From CBDFHV01 sp965247705 (GTDB lineage: Bacteria; Pseudomonadota; Alphaproteobacteria; Rhodospirillales; CAMCUA01): 64,000 bases of DNA. The position numbers were made by a program, and so were the translations under genes. This document shows positions 32,067 through 41,033 of this stretch, in pieces. Positions within the stretch are counted from its first letter, which is position 1; every line of letters begins with the position of its first letter. The stretch is from the NCBI GenBank assembly GCA_965247705.1, contig CBDFHV010000084.1, positions 265,399 through 329,398 of the forward strand. The letters run 5' to 3'. The notes beneath the pieces are model-generated. The model searched no databases and had not been told where the DNA came from. It saw only the letters and a program-made list of their open reading frames with translations.

Positions 32067-33158
32067 TCAGTCCGTCGCCAAGGCCTCGTCGATCGCCGCC
32101 TGACTCAAACCGTTGTCGCGGCCGGTGTCGAGGATGGCTTGCCATGCCTGGTCGGGAAGTGGAATGCCCCGCGCCATCCGTTCCCCGTGCAGGCGGCGTT
32201 CCTGCTCCCCGGGGATCAACACCTCTCCGCCCGCTTCGACGGGCCGGGCGGACTTGAAGAAGGCGATATATTCGTTTGCCATGGCGACGAAGGTGTCGTC
32301 CGTGTCGACCATGTCCCGGTCGACATAGAGGGACAACATGCCGTTGGCGGTGGGGCGGGCGTGGGGTCCGGCGCAGCCCGATCCCGTCAGCGCGCCGGCC
32401 AGGATCTCGCACATGAAGGCGAGGCCAGAACCCTTGTGTTCGCCCATGGCCCGAAGGGCGCCGGGCCCCTCGGAGGGGCGGTAACGGCCTTCCGCCGCGC
32501 TATCACCGTAAAGCACCAGGGGATCGCTGGTCAGGGATCCGTCCCCGTCCACCAGGGCGCCCGGGGGCAGCGGTTTGCCGCCCCGCGCCGCGACCAGGGC
32601 CTTTCCCTCGGCCACCACCGAGGTGGCGAAATCGAGGATCAGGTGCGGCGCGCCATCCAGCGGCACGCCGATGGCCACCGGATCGGTGGACATGCGCCGG
32701 TCGATGGCGCCGAAAGGCGCCACCAGACGCGATCCGGCCACGTTGACCATATGGATGGACATCAGCCCCGCGTCCGCCGCCATCTCCGCCCAGTCGCCAA
32801 TCCGTCCCAGATGTCCGGCGTTACGCAGCGCGACCATTGCGACGCCGCCATGCCGGGATTTCTCGACGCCCAGCTGAACGGCCTGGGGGCCGATGGTCTG
32901 ACCGAAGCCATGGCAGCCGTCGACGACCGCCACGCCCGCCGTTTCCGAGAGGACGCGGATGCGCTGGTCCGCTACCAGGGTTCCCGCCTCCATCCATTGG
33001 GCGTAGCGGGGCACGCGGATCACCCCATGACTGTCGTGCCCGGTGAGGTTGGCGTTCACCAGACGCCAGGCCACGCCCGCCGCTTCCTCGTCCGAACAGC
33101 CCATGGTGGCGAAGATGCGCCCGACGACGCGCCTCAGGGGTTCCGCCTGCAGGATCAC
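32067..33158 (-). CDS. Malate/L-lactate/sulfolactate dehydrogenase family (Ldh2) oxidoreductase
   Basis: 363 residues of the Ldh2/MDH2 family, which reduces or oxidises 2-hydroxy/2-oxo acids and some imines with NAD(P). The catalytic His44 lies in NLTGHDSHGVIRVPRY. The nucleotide-binding region contains VALRNAGHLGRIGDWAE and PFGAIDRRMSTDPVAIGVP, and MGEHKGSGLAFMCEILAG is the closing family block. It starts at a GTG at 33158 with AGGAGAG upstream. It is the last gene of the larC-larE-larB-SDR run, which suggests it handles a 2-hydroxy acid whose stereochemistry is adjusted elsewhere by a nickel enzyme. Confidence 0.9.
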   Translation of the reverse strand: MILQAEPLRRVVGRIFATMGCSDEEAAGVAWRLVNANLTGHDSHGVIRVPRYAQWMEAGTLVADQRIRVLSETAGVAVVDGCHGFGQTIGPQAVQLGVEKSRHGGVAMVALRNAGHLGRIGDWAEMAADAGLMSIHMVNVAGSRLVAPFGAIDRRMSTDPVAIGVPLDGAPHLILDFATSVVAEGKALVAARGGKPLPPGALVDGDGSLTSDPLVLYGDSAAEGRYRPSEGPGALRAMGEHKGSGLAFMCEILAGALTGSGCAGPHARPTANGMLSLYVDRDMVDTDDTFVAMANEYIAFFKSARPVEAGGEVLIPGEQERRLHGERMARGIPLPDQAWQAILDTGRDNGLSQAAIDEALATD

Positions 33159-33198
33159 AGTTCTCTCCTATCGACTGTGCAAGGATTTCTGCCGTTGC

Positions 33199-33992
33199 CT
33201 AAGCGGGTCGTCGGGGCGCGGCGCCCAAGCCCGCATCCAGGACTCCCCCGTCGGCGACGATGTTCTGGCCCGTGCAGTAGGCGGCCGCGCTGCTCAGCAG
33301 AAAGGTCACCACGCCGGCCACATCCCGGGCCGGATCGCCCACCTGGCCCAGGGGCACCCAGGCTTTGCGCCTGGCTTTGAAGTCTTCGTCCTTATAGGCG
33401 GCTTCGGTCAGTGGCGTCCGGATAAAGCCCGGCGAGACGCAGTTGGCGCGAATGCCGTCCGTGGCCCATTCCTGGGCCATCAGCCGGGTGAGCATGACGA
33501 CGCCGGCCTTGGCGACGCTGTAGGCACCCATGCCCGGATGGGGGGCGACGCCGGACAGCGAAGCCACCGTCACGATGGACCCGCCCGAGGCCTTGAGAGC
33601 GGGATGGGCGGCGGTGGCGAGCAGCCATACGGCGCGCAGGTTCACGGCGAACAGGTCGTCCCACCGGTCGAGGTCAGTATCCAGCAAGGTGCCCGGCCAG
33701 CCGAATCCGGCGTTGGCGACAAGGCCATCCAGTCCCCCGAGCGCCTCCAACGCGCCATCCACCAGGCGTTCCGACGTTCTCGGGTCGGACAGATCCCCGC
33801 GCAGGGCCACCGCTTCGCCGCCGATGTCGCGGACCGTGTCCACCGTCCCTTGAAGTTCATCCGGGTGAGAGTTGCCGCAGGCAGCGATGCGGACCGACCT
33901 TCCGACGCCAGGCGATGGCAAACGGCGCGTCCGATCCCCCGACTGGCGCCGGTCACCAGAATTCTCGGGCTGTCGCCGGGTTCCGTCACCAT
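33199..33992 (-). pseudogene. Short-chain dehydrogenase, frameshifted
   Basis: The first frame (ATG at 33992) gives ILVTGASRGIGRAVCHRLAS followed by EGRS, then loses homology. A second frame picks up at VRIAACGNSHPDELQGTVDT and runs to the stop at 33199, with GLVANAGFG, active-site GAYSVAKAG and the C-terminal VADGG. Joining them needs one extra base near 33893-33903 and yields a normal SDR of about 264 residues. There is no homopolymer at the join. It is either a true one-base deletion or a sequence error. It lies 31 bp after larB and 40 bp before the Ldh2 gene. Confidence 0.85.
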
Positions 33993-34023
33993 GGCCAAAG
34001 GGTGGGCCATACCGCGGCCGCCT

Positions 34024-34707
34024 TCAAGAGGCCGCTGCTGCCCTGCCGCGCCGGGTGCCTGCGCCCAGGACCCTGTGGGCGGCACAGGCGGCGCCATAGC
34101 CGTTGTCGATGTTGCACACCAGCACGCCGGGGGCGCAACTGGTCAGGGCGGACATGAGCGCCGTTCGACCGCCTTCCGCGGCGCCGTACCCGGTCGAGGT
34201 GGGCACGGCGATCACCGCGCCGCCGACCAAGCCTCCGACCACCGACACCAAGGCGCCGTCCATGCCGGCGACCACGATCACCACCGGGAATTGGTCGATC
34301 GCCTGGCGGTGCTCGAGGATCCGCCACAGACCGGCGACGCCCGCGTCGGAAACCCGATGCGCCCGGTGACCCAGGTAGCGGAGGGTGCGCTCCGCCTCCC
34401 GCGCCACCGGCTCATCGGAAGTGCCCGCGGTCACGATGGCGACACGGGTCCCCGCCCGAAGACGCCCAAGTCGGCCGAGAATGGCGGTGCGAGACTCGGT
34501 GTCGTAGTCCAGGCCCGCCGCCATGTCGGGATCCAGGGTGGCGAGGGTGGTCCCGTCCAGGCGGGTGAGAAGCAGAGGCCGGCCCGCCTTGCGCGCCAGG
34601 TTCAGCAACGTCCCCACCTGATCGGCCGACTTGCCTTCGCAGAAGACGCTTTCCGGGATGCCGATGCGGGATTCCCGGTCATGATCGAAGGTCACGGGCG
34701 CCGTCAT
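34024..34707 (-). CDS. larB: Nickel pincer cofactor biosynthesis protein LarB
   Basis: 227 residues of the LarB family, with a PurE-like (AIR carboxylase) domain in the C-terminal two thirds: RVAIVTAGTSDEPVAREAER, VVIVVAGMDGALVSVVGGLV, AVIAVPTSTGYGAAEGG and the final VLVCNIDNGYGAACAAHR. LarB carboxylates and hydrolyses nicotinic acid adenine dinucleotide to pyridinium-3,5-biscarboxylic acid mononucleotide, the first step to the nickel-pincer nucleotide. The ATG overlaps the larE stop by 4 bp. Confidence 0.94.
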   Translation of the reverse strand: MTAPVTFDHDRESRIGIPESVFCEGKSADQVGTLLNLARKAGRPLLLTRLDGTTLATLDPDMAAGLDYDTESRTAILGRLGRLRAGTRVAIVTAGTSDEPVAREAERTLRYLGHRAHRVSDAGVAGLWRILEHRQAIDQFPVVIVVAGMDGALVSVVGGLVGGAVIAVPTSTGYGAAEGGRTALMSALTSCAPGVLVCNIDNGYGAACAAHRVLGAGTRRGRAAAAS

Positions 34708-35510
34708 GAAATCTCGAGGCCGAGAAAGGCGCTGCCGCGGCGATAGGGCTCGACTCCGGCGATGCCGTCAAAACCGTGGTGGCGGCAGAGGGACTCGATT
34801 TCCGCGCGCAGCATCCCGACGCCGTCCATTCGGGCGAGACCGTCCGGGTCAAGTTCCAGGACAACGCCCCGGCGCCGCACCCGGCAGCGCACGTCACCGC
34901 CGCCGAGGAAACCCCGCAGGCGGCTCTCGATAGCATCGATCATGGACAGGGTGGCCCCGTCGATGGGTATGCTGGTCTCCACGCGGCTGGACAGGCAAGG
35001 GGCCGCCGGCAGTGCGGCCAGGTCATGCAGATCCAGGTCGCGGGCGAGGGCCCGAATGCCGGCCTTGCCGATCATGGCCTCCACATAGGGGTGGCGGACC
35101 CCTTGTTCCGCCGCCGCCTTCAGCCCGGGGCGGATATCGCCCAGATCATCCCGGTTGGTGCCGCTGACCAAGTTTCCGTCGTGAAGTCCCGCCATGGTGG
35201 CATAGAGGTTGGACTTGCAAAAGAAGCAGCGGTTCGACGGATTGCTCATGTAGCGGGCGTCGGCGAACTCGCCGGCGTCGATCAGCCGCAAGTCCCAACC
35301 CTCCGCCGCCGCATGGCGCCGTACGCGATCCGTAGCCGACTTAGGGACGGCGGGAGACACGGCGTGGATCGCCACCAACCTCTCTTCTCGGCGCAGGCGC
35401 CCCGCCACCACCGCCAGCACGGTGCTATCGATGCCGCCGCTGACCGCGATCGCCGGTCGGTCCAGCGCGCCCAGCACCGTTTCCAAGCTTGGCGGCGGGG
35501 ACTCAGCCAT
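34704..35510 (-). CDS. larE: Sulfur-inserting ATP pyrophosphatase LarE
   Basis: 268 residues. The PP-loop AVSGGIDST (residues 22-30) and the LarE blocks NPSNRCFFCKSNLY, LVSGTNRDDLGDIRPGLKAA and LPAAPCLSSRV are all present; the Cys in the last block is a conserved candidate sulfur donor or cluster ligand. LarE adenylates the cofactor carboxylates and replaces oxygen with sulfur. The start at ATG 35510 gives an 8-bp overlap with the larC end; the longer open frame is antisense-like GC sequence. Confidence 0.93.
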   Translation of the reverse strand: MAESPPPSLETVLGALDRPAIAVSGGIDSTVLAVVAGRLRREERLVAIHAVSPAVPKSATDRVRRHAAAEGWDLRLIDAGEFADARYMSNPSNRCFFCKSNLYATMAGLHDGNLVSGTNRDDLGDIRPGLKAAAEQGVRHPYVEAMIGKAGIRALARDLDLHDLAALPAAPCLSSRVETSIPIDGATLSMIDAIESRLRGFLGGGDVRCRVRRRGVVLELDPDGLARMDGVGMLRAEIESLCRHHGFDGIAGVEPYRRGSAFLGLEIS

Positions 35511-36702
35511 CGTCACCGGTCCCATCCTCCGCCAGGGCCCGGGCCTCGGCCGCGCGGCGCAGGTGCTGACGTCGCGCCAGGTCCGGGCCCAGGCTGTCCA
35601 GATCCGCCGACTCCGCCTTTGCCGTGTGGGCGCCATCGGGCCGCCGTGCCCGTTTCACCCGCACCACCGCGCCGTCCACGGGCATGGCGACGGTGCAACG
35701 CGGCGCGGTAAGCCGCGCAACGACTTGGACGCGAACCCCCAGGGTGGCCGTCTGGGACAAACAGGCCTCCGCCACGGTGGCACAGGACTCAGGTCCGCAC
35801 AGGACCTGGACTTGTACGGTCAGGCGTCCCTTCTTGCCGAAGGCGGGGGATTGCAGCACATCCAAGACCTCGGGCACGGCGCGCAGGCGTTCCAGCCCCA
35901 GGGCCAGCTCCTCGCCGCTCTGGTCGTCCACCTCGAAGGCGATCAGGCCCACCCGATCCCCTTCCGTGACGGTGTCCGCCTTCAACAGCAGAACCCGCAC
36001 CGCGTTGCTGATTCCCTGCAGACTGCGGGTGCCGAAGCCGTAGCCCTGTCCGGCGATCACGCCCGTCACACCGGTGCCGTCCTGGCGGGCATCCAGGTGG
36101 CGCAGAATGGCGGCTCCGGTGGGCGTGACGCGCTCGCCGCGCACGCCGTCGTCCACCAGGCGCAGGCCGTCGAGCAGCAGGATGGTCGCCGGGGCCGGGA
36201 CGGGCAGGGGGCCGTGGGCGCTGTTTACCCGGCCGCCGCCCAAGGGCAGGTCGGAAACGGAACAGCCGGTCACGCCGAGAGTCTCGATGACCGCCGCGGC
36301 GCCAACCACGTCGACCACCGAATCCCAGCCGGAAAGTTCGTGAAAGTGGACCTGCTCGACATCCTTGCCATGGACCCGGGCCTCCGCCTCGGCAAGGCGT
36401 CGGAACATGTCCTCGGCCCGGGCGCGGACCGGGTCGGGCAGCCGGCTTGCGGCCAGGATCTGCCGTATCTGCCCATAGCTTCGATGGCCGCCGTCGCTGA
36501 CACCGCCGACCTTGAAGCGATGCCCGGCGAAGACCCCGTCATCGTGGGGCTCCGCCGCGAACCCGAGTTTTTCTGGCCCGTCCATGGCGGCGATGGCATC
36601 GGCGATCGTCTGGCGGCAGTCCGGCCGGACATCGATCATAGCGGCCAGAAACATGTCCCCGGCGAGTCCGCCCAGGCAATCCAAGTGCAGGTGGAAGGTC
36701 AT
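35503..36702 (-). CDS. larC: Nickel insertion protein LarC
   Basis: A 399-residue LarC in one continuous frame; in Lactobacillus plantarum the same protein is made by ribosomal frameshifting between larC1 and larC2. The N-terminal part shows HLDCLGGLAGDMFLAAMID and VHFHELSGWDSVVDVVGAAA. The middle has RVTPTGAAILRHL and GYGFGTRSLQGISNAVRVLL, and the C-terminal domain the metal-binding-like segment after VDDQSGEELA. LarC is a CTP-dependent cyclometallase that inserts nickel to finish the pincer cofactor. It is the first lar gene of the operon. Confidence 0.94.
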   Translation of the reverse strand: MTFHLHLDCLGGLAGDMFLAAMIDVRPDCRQTIADAIAAMDGPEKLGFAAEPHDDGVFAGHRFKVGGVSDGGHRSYGQIRQILAASRLPDPVRARAEDMFRRLAEAEARVHGKDVEQVHFHELSGWDSVVDVVGAAAVIETLGVTGCSVSDLPLGGGRVNSAHGPLPVPAPATILLLDGLRLVDDGVRGERVTPTGAAILRHLDARQDGTGVTGVIAGQGYGFGTRSLQGISNAVRVLLLKADTVTEGDRVGLIAFEVDDQSGEELALGLERLRAVPEVLDVLQSPAFGKKGRLTVQVQVLCGPESCATVAEACLSQTATLGVRVQVVARLTAPRCTVAMPVDGAVVRVKRARRPDGAHTAKAESADLDSLGPDLARRQHLRRAAEARALAEDGTGDDG

Positions 36703-36721
36703 CTTGGCTGCGGGACGGCCC

Positions 36722-36898
36722 TCAGGGGACCATCACCCCCTCGAGGTGGCGGGACAGGCCCTGGACGAGCAATTTGGTCAGGTCTTTGTTGACTTCCGCC
36801 GTCATTGGCTGGCGCGGTCCCTGGCCGGGACCGTCGTTGGCGAACAGCCGGGCGCGGGCGCCGTCGGCGACCAGGATCCAGGTGATCGTCTTGCCCAT
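36722..36898 (-). CDS. Miniature host-attachment-type protein (internal deletion)
   Basis: 58 residues from an ATG at 36898 with a GGAGG site 6 bp upstream. The first 24 residues (TWILVADGARARLFANDGPG) match the start of the bacterial host-attachment family of about 140 residues, and the last 25 (EVNKDLTKLLVQGLSRHLEG) match its end, while the whole middle is missing. Because both ends join in frame with a good ribosome site, this looks like an in-frame internal deletion rather than a random open frame. It lies 19 bp before larC and could be in the same transcript. The function is unknown. Confidence 0.75.
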   Translation of the reverse strand: MGKTITWILVADGARARLFANDGPGQGPRQPMTAEVNKDLTKLLVQGLSRHLEGVMVP

Positions 36899-36977
36899 GC
36901 ATTTCCTCCGTGGCGGGACCACAGGGTATCACTCCGGACTGGGGAACCACAGGGATGCGTGCGACGCTTGGCATGAC

Positions 36978-37889
36978 TCATTGGCGCGCGGCGCGGGCGC
37001 GGGCGCGGGCTTCCAGGACGGAGATGGCGATGGTGGCGGTCAGGACCACGGCGATGCCGCCGATGCTGAAATTGTCCGGCACCTCGCCGAAAACCACCAA
37101 ACCGATCACCGCGCCGAAAACCAGGCGGCTATAGCCCACGGGCGCCACCACGGTTGCGTCGCCCAGACCAAAGGCACGAGCGTTGCAGTACTGGCCGAAA
37201 GACGCGGCAAGGCTGGCCAGCACGATCAGGGACAACCCGTACCAGGACGGCGTCTCCCAGGTCAGCCAAGCCGGGACGGCGCTGAGCACGGCGCCGGTCA
37301 AGCCGAAATAAAGGATGATGGTACCCGGGCGTTCGGTGCGCATCAGCTTCTTCACTGCCAGCATGGTCAGGCAGCCGAAGATCGCCGCCGCGACGGCGGC
37401 CAACATGGCGGGATGCATCGCACCGCCGGGCTTGACGATCAGGAGGACGCCGGCGAAGCCGGCCACCGTCGCCGCGCCACGCCGCCAGCCGACGACCTCG
37501 CCAAGGACCAGGAAGGAAATGGGAATCATCCACAGGGGCTGGGCGAAGGCCAGCGCGGTGGCGTCGGCCAGCAGCAGGTAGGTGACCGCGAAGGTAAGAC
37601 AGGAGAAGGCGCCCAAGCCGGTGACCGCGCGGAACAGGTGGAGGCCCAGCCGCTTGGTCCTGAAGCCCGCCATGTGCCGTCGCAAGCCCCAGGGGAGCCA
37701 GATGGCAAACAGGAACAGCATGCGGAAAAAGACGATGATGGTGGGCTTCATCTCTTGGGTGGCTTCCTTGATCACGGAGGCCATGATGGCGATTCCGACG
37801 CCGGCGCCGAGGGCCCAGGCCATGCCTCTCAAATTGTCGGCGGCGCGCCGCGCGGGGGCGCTGTCTGTGGCCAAGGCGGGGTCAGACAC
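36978..37889 (-). CDS. DMT-superfamily (EamA) transporter
   Basis: 303 residues with ten hydrophobic segments arranged as two EamA repeats. Landmarks: the first repeat ends GEVVGWRRGAATVAGFAGVL with LIVKPGG, and the second ends GEVPDNFSIGGIAVVLTATI. The start is a GTG at 37889. Proteins of this family export or import small metabolites such as amino acids. Paralogous to the 41817-42719 transporter, which has the same layout. Confidence 0.88.
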   Translation of the reverse strand: MSDPALATDSAPARRAADNLRGMAWALGAGVGIAIMASVIKEATQEMKPTIIVFFRMLFLFAIWLPWGLRRHMAGFRTKRLGLHLFRAVTGLGAFSCLTFAVTYLLLADATALAFAQPLWMIPISFLVLGEVVGWRRGAATVAGFAGVLLIVKPGGAMHPAMLAAVAAAIFGCLTMLAVKKLMRTERPGTIILYFGLTGAVLSAVPAWLTWETPSWYGLSLIVLASLAASFGQYCNARAFGLGDATVVAPVGYSRLVFGAVIGLVVFGEVPDNFSIGGIAVVLTATIAISVLEARARARAARQ

Positions 37890-37982
37890 GGGCTCGGTTC
37901 CGAGTTTGGAGACGGGCGGGTATGCCGAATCAGGTTATATCAGGGCCGGGCGGTAGACGACGGCATCGAAGGAACGGCAACC

Positions 37983-38324
37983 ATGCGGGAAACCGATCGG
38001 CTGAAGTCGGGGATCTGGGTGTCGGCCCAGGTGCGCCTTTGCGGCCGCCTGGGGCTGGCGGTCTATGTGGTCCGCAAGGGCGACGCGGACGCCGGCGCGA
38101 TCCTGCTCAAACTGCGCCGCGCCGGCGGTTTGTGGGCGGTGCTGTCCCAGGCCCGCCTCGCCGACGGCAGCCTCGGCTGGTCCTGGGGCACGGGCCCGGA
38201 ACCGGTGCCGGAAGCGGACGCCGACAGCTACTTGGAACGCCAGGTCAAATACGACCCGGACATCTGGATCGTCGAGATCGAGGATCCGGAGAGCCGCTAC
38301 GCCCCCGACGGGCCAATCGTCTAG
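37983..38324 (+). CDS. DUF1491-family protein
   Basis: 113 residues. The alphaproteobacterial DUF1491 pattern is visible: RLKSGIWVSAQVRLC at the N terminus, AVYVVRKGDADAGAILLKL in the middle and ERQVKYDPDIWIVEIEDPES at the end. It is a soluble small protein of unknown function that is conserved in the class. It is a single gene converging on the universal stress protein, whose stop overlaps its own by 4 bp. Confidence 0.85.
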   Translation: MRETDRLKSGIWVSAQVRLCGRLGLAVYVVRKGDADAGAILLKLRRAGGLWAVLSQARLADGSLGWSWGTGPEPVPEADADSYLERQVKYDPDIWIVEIEDPESRYAPDGPIV

Positions 38325-38860
38325 TTCGCGTCCCGAGCTTTTACCGTCATGCAAGGGCAGGGAGCGAGCTGGCTCACCTTGTGTGACACGCTGCCCAGCA
38401 GCAGGCCCTTGATCTCCCCCATTCCCCGACTGCCGAGGACGATCAGATCGGCGTTCTCTTCCGCCGCCCGTTGGAGCAGACCATTGGCCATATCCCCGTC
38501 GAGCATGCAGGTCTCGACCGACAGTACGCCTTCAGACACCGCGGCCTCGCGGGCGCGGGTCAGAATATTCTGTCCCACGTCTTCCAACAATTCGTAGGGG
38601 ATCGGCACCGCCGCGTAACCGCCGCTCATGGCCGAGGCCGCCAGTGGTATCTCCGATAGGGCGTCGAGCTTCTCGCGCGCACCATCGGGCAGCCCCACCG
38701 TGTCGGCAAGGGCATAGAGGTCCGCCGGCGCGGCGCCCCGCATCAGCACATGGGCCAGCACCAGGCGTGCGCCGTAGATCTTGGCGATGTCGGCCGCCAC
38801 GTCCACGGCCTTCTGCGCATGGGCCGAACCGTCGGTGGCGACAAGGATGGTCTTGAACAT
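38321..38860 (-). CDS. Universal stress protein (UspA family)
   Basis: 179 residues, one Usp domain: FKTILVATDGSAHAQKAVDV at the N terminus and the nucleotide-binding motif LIVLGSRGMGEIKGLLLGSV (G-2x-G-9x-G-S/T type), ending CPCMTVKA. It starts at ATG 38860 with AGGAAGGGA upstream. ATP-binding Usp proteins support survival under growth arrest. It is a single gene. Confidence 0.93.
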   Translation of the reverse strand: MFKTILVATDGSAHAQKAVDVAADIAKIYGARLVLAHVLMRGAAPADLYALADTVGLPDGAREKLDALSEIPLAASAMSGGYAAVPIPYELLEDVGQNILTRAREAAVSEGVLSVETCMLDGDMANGLLQRAAEENADLIVLGSRGMGEIKGLLLGSVSHKVSQLAPCPCMTVKARDAN

Positions 38861-39053
38861 GGTGTGGTCCCTTCCTGGCAACGACGTTTGATCGCAACGG
38901 TCTTCCCGCGGATGCGCGCGGCCGTCCAATGGCGCTTATGGACCATGGGTCCACAATCCGCACTAACGCAGGTTGAATGGTTATTCTTGGTTTTTCGGAA
39001 TGGGCGATCCCGTCGGGGTGCGGCCGGGAACCTGATCCACCCGTTCGCGATCG

Positions 39054-41033
39054 TCACTTGCTGTCCATGAACATCAGGGTGCCGGTTTCCGCCGCGGCCA
39101 GGCGACGTTGGTGGAGGCTGCCGACTGGATCGTCGGGATAGGCCGCCACGTAATCGTCGAGGGCCTGGGCCGCCGACGGGGCCGATTTCTCCAGCAGTGC
39201 CCAGCAGGCGGCATAGGCGTCCAACTGGTCCCCTGCCATGGCGCCGTCCGCCAGCGGCTCATAAACCCGCACGGCTTCGGTTTTGCCCTTGAGGATCAGG
39301 CGGGCCACCGGCCTGAAGGCCAGCCCGTCGCAACCCTCTCGCGTCGATTCGGAAACGCACAGCCGCGTTCCCAGCGCCTTGTTGGCGCCTTCCAGCCGCG
39401 CCGCGGTGTTGATGGAATCACCGTGGGCGGTGTAGTCGAAGCGCGCCGCGCCGCCGAAGTTGCCGACAATGGCCGAGCCTGTGTTGATTCCGATCCGGGT
39501 GATGCCGAAAGGGAAACCCTCCGCGGCGGGCGCGGCGGCGAACGCCTGGCAGAAGGCGTCCAGTTCGAGGGCGCATTCGACGGCGCGGCGGCGATGGTCG
39601 GGTTGATCCAGGGGCGCGTTGAAAATGACGTGAAGGGCATCGCCGACGAATTTGTCCAGGGTCCCGCCATGCGCCAGAACGATGGCGGAGGTGCCGTCCA
39701 GGTAGGCGTTGACCAGCCGGGTCAGGTCGTCGGGATCCGCGCCCTCCGCCAGAGTGGTGAAGCCGGCGATATCGGTGAACAGAAACGTCAGCTCCTTGCG
39801 TTCGCCGCCCAGCGCGAGGCGCTCCGGCTCGCGCTCCAACTGGGTCACGACACTGTCCGCCAGGAACTGCGAGAACGCCGAGCGGATGAATCGGCGCTGG
39901 GCCCTCTCGCGGCCCCACTGCTCGCTGATGGCAAGCCCGAACGCGGCCACCAGCGCGATGGTCGAACCCACCAGCGGGACCACCACCAGGTTGGCGCCGA
40001 GCGGCGAAAAGGCGCCGCCCCACGCAGCGATGGCGCACAGCGCGAGGCTCGCCAGCTTGATCCATAGACGAGCCCTGATGAGCGCGAGGGCAACGCCCAA
40101 TCCGGCCGGAACCAACAACAGGAAGACGCTGAGCAGCGGGTTGGGGATGTCCGCATGCGGCGTCGCGATAAAGCCGGCCAACCCGTGGGCGTGGATGAAG
40201 ACTCCCGCCATGCCTCGCCCATCGCCGGCGGCGCGATCGAACGGCGTGAGATGCCGATCCTCCAGGCCCAGGTCGGAGCCGATGAGGACAATCTTGCCGG
40301 CGAAGAATCCACGGGGCAGAAAGCGGACGCCGAGGGCCGGAATGTGCGCGAACGGCGGCGGGTTGTCGTTGGGCCGGCCATAGAGGGTGAACTGGACCCG
40401 ATCGGCGACGGGCAGCGTTGCGCCGGCGACTTCGGCGAGGGCGGCGGCGAATCCCGTGGTCGGCTCGCCGAACAGCGTCTGTCGAACCGGCACCTGGCGG
40501 ACGACCTGGTCCGTGGTGTTCTTCAACAGCTTGACGGATGCCATGCGGGTGCCGGGCCAGGTGCCGCGCAGATACGTGATCTGTCGCTTGCTAAGCCCGT
40601 TCTCGGCGTCCGCTCCGGCGATCACCACCGGGATCGTCAGACCCTGCAGGGTTTCAGCAAGCCGGGCATCTTTTTGCGGCTCGGTCGGCTGGTCGAGCAG
40701 GACGTCGAGGCCGATGGATGCCGCCCCCTTCGCCGCCACGTCCGCCACCAGTGCGCTCAGAAAATGGCGGTCGATCGGCGACCGATAGGGCAGGGTCGCC
40801 ATCAGGGACTCGTCGAGGGTGACCACGGCAATGGTCGGGTGTTGCGGCGCGGATGTGGCGAAATGGGCGATCCGCAGGTCGCCGACCCAGCTTTCCGCGA
40901 CGATGGCGAAGGGCAGAAACCGCAGCGACGCCCATACCATCGCGGCGACGGCAACGGCGATCAGGACGGGCGACGCGGCTCGCCACCCCCATGTGACAGG
41001 CTTGGCGCGCGCCACCGTCACCCGAGATGTCAC
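39054..41033 (-). CDS. CHASE2-domain class III adenylate/guanylate cyclase
   Basis: 659 residues. One N-terminal helix (about 20-42) leads to a periplasmic CHASE2 sensor (about 50-315, with IAVVTLDESL, IGLDVLLDQPT and GKIVLIGSDLGLEDRHLTPF). Three further helices follow (about 320-400), then a cyclase domain (about 420-590). The last has LTFLFTDIAGFTTLAE (metal Asp), DKFVGDALHVIFNAP, RIGINTGSAIVGNFGG and DYTAHGDSINTAARLEG. It should make cAMP in response to an envelope signal. The GTG start at 41033 directly abuts the stop of the upstream FecR-like gene. Confidence 0.93.
   Translation of the reverse strand: MTSRVTVARAKPVTWGWRAASPVLIAVAVAAMVWASLRFLPFAIVAESWVGDLRIAHFATSAPQHPTIAVVTLDESLMATLPYRSPIDRHFLSALVADVAAKGAASIGLDVLLDQPTEPQKDARLAETLQGLTIPVVIAGADAENGLSKRQITYLRGTWPGTRMASVKLLKNTTDQVVRQVPVRQTLFGEPTTGFAAALAEVAGATLPVADRVQFTLYGRPNDNPPPFAHIPALGVRFLPRGFFAGKIVLIGSDLGLEDRHLTPFDRAAGDGRGMAGVFIHAHGLAGFIATPHADIPNPLLSVFLLLVPAGLGVALALIRARLWIKLASLALCAIAAWGGAFSPLGANLVVVPLVGSTIALVAAFGLAISEQWGRERAQRRFIRSAFSQFLADSVVTQLEREPERLALGGERKELTFLFTDIAGFTTLAEGADPDDLTRLVNAYLDGTSAIVLAHGGTLDKFVGDALHVIFNAPLDQPDHRRRAVECALELDAFCQAFAAAPAAEGFPFGITRIGINTGSAIVGNFGGAARFDYTAHGDSINTAARLEGANKALGTRLCVSESTREGCDGLAFRPVARLILKGKTEAVRVYEPLADGAMAGDQLDAYAACWALLEKSAPSAAQALDDYVAAYPDDPVGSLHQRRLAAAETGTLMFMDSK

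Noticed and set aside
36722..36898. Prophage marker (host attachment protein)
   Set aside because: The family name does not imply a phage gene; no phage structural, integrase or lysis genes are nearby.
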